Source of the DNA: Notospermus geniculatus
Taxonomy: Eukaryota > Nemertea > Pilidiophora > Heteronemertea > Lineidae
NCBI GenBank assembly: GCA_002633025.1
Contig: NMRB01000513.1
Span: 199,813 to 263,812 of the forward strand
DNA: 64,000 nt
Reading direction: 5' to 3'
The first letter of the stretch is position 1, and the number at the start of each line of letters is the position of its first letter. The notes beneath the pieces are model-generated. The model did no database searches. It was not told the origin of the DNA and saw nothing but the letters and a program-made list of their open reading frames with translations. The translations under genes and the position numbers were made by a program. This document shows, piece by piece, positions 60,900 through 64,000 of the stretch.

Positions 60900-63162
60900 T
60901 TAGTCTGATTGGCAACTGTCTGAGTTGTCGAGGCTCCGTGCACGCCAGATCCCTACGGTCAGATCACTAGAAAGAGATAGAACAGAGGTATTTCGCAACT
61001 CTCTCGCAATGAAATGGGTAAACAAGGCAGGTAGAACGACTGAAAGTGTCACGCTTTGATCTGTGTTTGAAGCACTTACTTAGAGGCAGTGAACACACTT
61101 GAGGAGTTTGTTGTGATCGCATTCACAGGACTGGTATGAGCCTTTATCTCTCCTATCTGCATGCAGCTATCCACGTGCCAAAGCTTGAGGTATCCTCCAC
61201 GGCAACAACTCAGCAGGCAGTTGCCGCCGGGCATAAATGCTAGGCCACACACCCAGTCCTTGTGCGCAGAGTTTAGTGACTGAAAAGTGAGTGAAGTTAG
61301 TTATTGGCAAAAACAGACCTATTTTGTCCAAGGGATGTTGCTACACAAACCAAGAAGCAGAAGAGCTTCATCAGACCCAAGCTCCACCAGAACCAGTATT
61401 TCTTACAAGTATATCTTCTTCAAATGATACGTCACCTGTTTTAGTTGTTGTTCTGCCAAATCCCACTTCTTGATACAATTGTCTCTGGACCCACTGAAGA
61501 GGATGTTGTTGGTCATAGCGAGACATTGGATGCCGTCGTAGTGAGGCGGCTCCAGGTTGTACTTGGGCGTTAAAACACCAATGGCAGACTGTGGCATCTG
61601 GAACACCTGTAAGATGATATGAGGTGATGAGCAGAGTGATGGCGGGTTTACACTTCGGTTGCGTGGCGTCATCCGATATCGCAACATGACAATGACTGTC
61701 ACAGAGTTTGTTTACACTCTGTCTGCAGTGGTTACTTATAACATACCTTGATATAATGATCTTTCGATCCTGTTACCACGGTTACCTCATCATCTTCCTG
61801 CATGGTTAACGTCATGATAGCCGCCTGGTGGCCACCGCTGAGTTTACCAACAGGAAGGTACCGCCGGAGATCCCACAATCGGACTTGGTTACCTGCCGCC
61901 GAGAAGAGCATTGTCCCCTGTCGATTATGCACAATATCATTGATCATCATTTCACCAAGAGGTAGACCAACCTGACGTGACGAGGAGGAAACAGTGGTGG
62001 GGGGCCCAGTCGTACACTGTCCTGAAGAGCTAAACAATAGAAATAATCAGGAAATCAGCGTGCCTGTAGAAAACCTGTACTGTTGAAGAGTCCCCCTTCC
62101 TATCACATGCGTAATGGGTTCAACTGGAGATTCAAACCTGGTACTTCAGTGGTGAGAAACACCGGTGTTTCCACTGCATCACTCTGTTTATTGGTAAGAA
62201 ACAAAGTGCATTCACCAGAAAGCTCACAGGAACACAATGATTACGCCATTGTTTCATCTGTACTATGCCTCAATCAAAAGTATCACTTACCATAAAGTTT
62301 TGACACACTTATTGTGATCCCTGATGTCCCATAACTTTGTGAAGTAAGTTGACACGGTGAACACAAGCTTCGTTGCCTCGCAGTATTTGACGCACGTCAC
62401 GTTATTCGGATGACCAGTCAGTGTTGCTATCTCTTGTCCCGTGTTCAAGTCCCACACCTTGGCACTTCGGTCTGGCAAAAAAATGAAGATGCCTCACTGT
62501 GGGCTCATTTTCTTGTGCACGTTGTACCTTATGGGCAGTTCACCATTACTGGATTCCTTGCAACTTAATACTCTAAGACCAATGACAAACACCACTGCTG
62601 AGTCTTAGGTTGATGACTTAACCCAGAACAATCTTACCACAACTTCATTCTTGTAAAACCTTTCAAACATGCAATCACAGATTCGCCTTACCTTTGCTAC
62701 TGCTGAACATGAGTTCATCTGTAGCACAAACTGACAGCACAGCTTTAGTGTGTCCCTCAGCTTTATGAGTACACACCAGGGGACATGACTTGTTGGTTTG
62801 AATCTTTGTGTTGGGGGTGATCGTCCCACTGAAAGTACAGGTAGGTGGGGGTGTTGAATATCTCAAGTCTTCAAGACTCCCAGCCTACTGCTCTGACTGG
62901 GAAATGTGACCCTAATTTGGTGAAAACGATTCAACCAAAACCTGAACTTATACCAATGTACCATATTCAGCTGGGATTGATTGTAGCTATGTGTGTAGGA
63001 GCAGGGGTAGTGGACTAAACATACCTGTTGTTAGAGGGTGACGATGACCGTGACCCAGTCAGCCTTGAGAACACATCACTGGATTCCATGGTTAATGAGC
63101 TTTTCCTGGTCGAGGTGGGTGATCCAGGTGGGGTGGGGCCCTCCGCATCACTGCCACGGTCT
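60900..63162 (-). CDS. KIF21A: KIF21-type kinesin, C-terminal WD40 part (last seven exons)
   Basis: Exons on the minus strand, in order: 63162-63025, 62828-62692, 62471-62291, 62029-61747, 61606-61436, 61279-61080 and 60966-60900 (stop TAA). All have GT/AG borders and consistent phases, giving about 391 residues. A Ser/Pro-rich linker ([14 protein letters not shown]) leads into a WD40 propeller. Repeat landmarks are [141 protein letters not shown], and a last strand [11 protein letters not shown]. Order and wording match vertebrate KIF21A/B, plus-end kinesins that restrain microtubule growth through motor and WD40 domains. The motor and coiled-coil exons lie beyond the window. An invertebrate probably has one KIF21, so A versus B is not implied. 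Confidence 0.93.
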
Positions 63163-64000
63163 CTGGAATCAAATACGAATGATGTTAAATATGGGAAATG
63201 TTCCGGTATTATTATGAAAAGCAAGGTGCTTGGTGAAAACCTCAGTTAGTTGAGATTTGATCCCATGAACAACATGACCAATGAGATATTTCCAAGTGAA
63301 TTTGTCTGTAATAATGCCCACTCCACCGACCACGAGATGGCATGGCAGTGCAGTCACCACAGTCAGGCAGTTCAGTTCTAAAACTGACCACTAGATGCCA
63401 CGGCAGTGCATCATTTCAAAATGGTCATCATAAGTTCATCAGTATCACCAGTCTTGACTCCAAGTGCACACATATCCTGAGAACCTATAAACAGATTCTT
63501 TCAGCCAACATCCAGTGTACTTCATCCCTCCCTAGATCATTGGAGTGCTAAGTGGCGGAGGAGAGCCTGCGGCATTTGCGACGTGACCCCACCACCAAAT
63601 CTATACAGTTTGACACTCCTTTCACAGTTCCATAATCACATGTTATTCCCAATATAAATAAAACAAACTCTGTGAGCTAACTTTATGGCAAAGTCAAACC
63701 TTTAAACATATTACATGTTTAAACATACTTTCAAATCATAATTAACCGTCAGCACTAGCGTCATTTCTCAGTAGTCTACATTCCATTCATTGTCCTCAGG
63801 AGGTATTAAAACAAACCCATGCTTTTGGGGGCCACCAACAGGCTAAGGCCTTTCAGAAAAGGTCTACCGGTATAAGAATTACAGTACCCGGTAGAAATTA
63901 AACAGAGCTTAAAACTGTAGAGTGGAACATGTTATTGTTCTACCGGGGTAGTTGGAGATAGTGAAACAGGCCTATGCGAATAAATCAGGCCATCAACTAA
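63163..64000 (-). other. KIF21 intron or upstream sequence
   Basis: Upstream of the first visible KIF21 exon, whose acceptor is TTCCAG at 63163. No further exon could be assigned with confidence before the window ends. Confidence 0.4.

Noticed and set aside
60900-63162. Other WD40 proteins such as a TRAF7- or FBXW7-like gene
   Set aside because: The exact order of phrases ([35 protein letters not shown]) fits KIF21 and not those families.

Overview
This is eukaryotic nuclear DNA. It has intron-split genes with GT/AG junctions, AT-rich noncoding spacers and many small inverted-repeat elements. The recognisable genes are a three-finger (Ly6-type) surface protein, an N-terminal RASSF protein (RASSF9/10 type) and the WD40 end of a KIF21 kinesin. 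Together with the abundance of TACATGTA and TAGGCCTA words, they suggest a highly heterozygous marine invertebrate, probably a deuterostome such as an echinoderm, hemichordate or amphioxus. The species cannot be fixed from this window.

Layout. 1-1.8 kb: mobile-element debris, with a hairpin MITE and a frameshifted DDE transposase. 2.8-5.5 kb (+): a four-exon GPI-anchored three-finger protein whose first intron is full of inverted-repeat elements. 5.5-8.7 kb: spacer with foldback repeats. 8.7-12.4 kb (-): a complete two-exon RASSF9/10-like gene. 12.4-26.7 kb: noncoding DNA upstream of RASSF, ending in a promoter-like site cluster. 26.7-43.1 kb: a second version of 9.6-26.7 kb, carrying a truncated RASSF copy. 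43.1-60.9 kb: spacer with minisatellites and two more local duplications. 60.9-63.2 kb (-): the last seven exons of KIF21, whose 5' part lies beyond the window.

The main structural fact is that the 16-17 kb direct repeat, and three smaller ones, each have an N between the copies. The copies differ by SNPs, small indels and whole MITE insertions with clean empty sites. This is best explained by two haplotypes placed end to end by the assembler, not by gene duplication, so there is probably one RASSF gene here.

Reading the copies as two alleles reveals recurrent small indels at TA dinucleotides. The extra bases turn TA into TACATGTA, TACCGGTA or TAGG(C)CTA. They look like excision footprints of TA-targeting transposons and could explain why these words are so common. 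This is the most interesting signal in the window. The genes show no sign of working together; they are ordinary neighbours.
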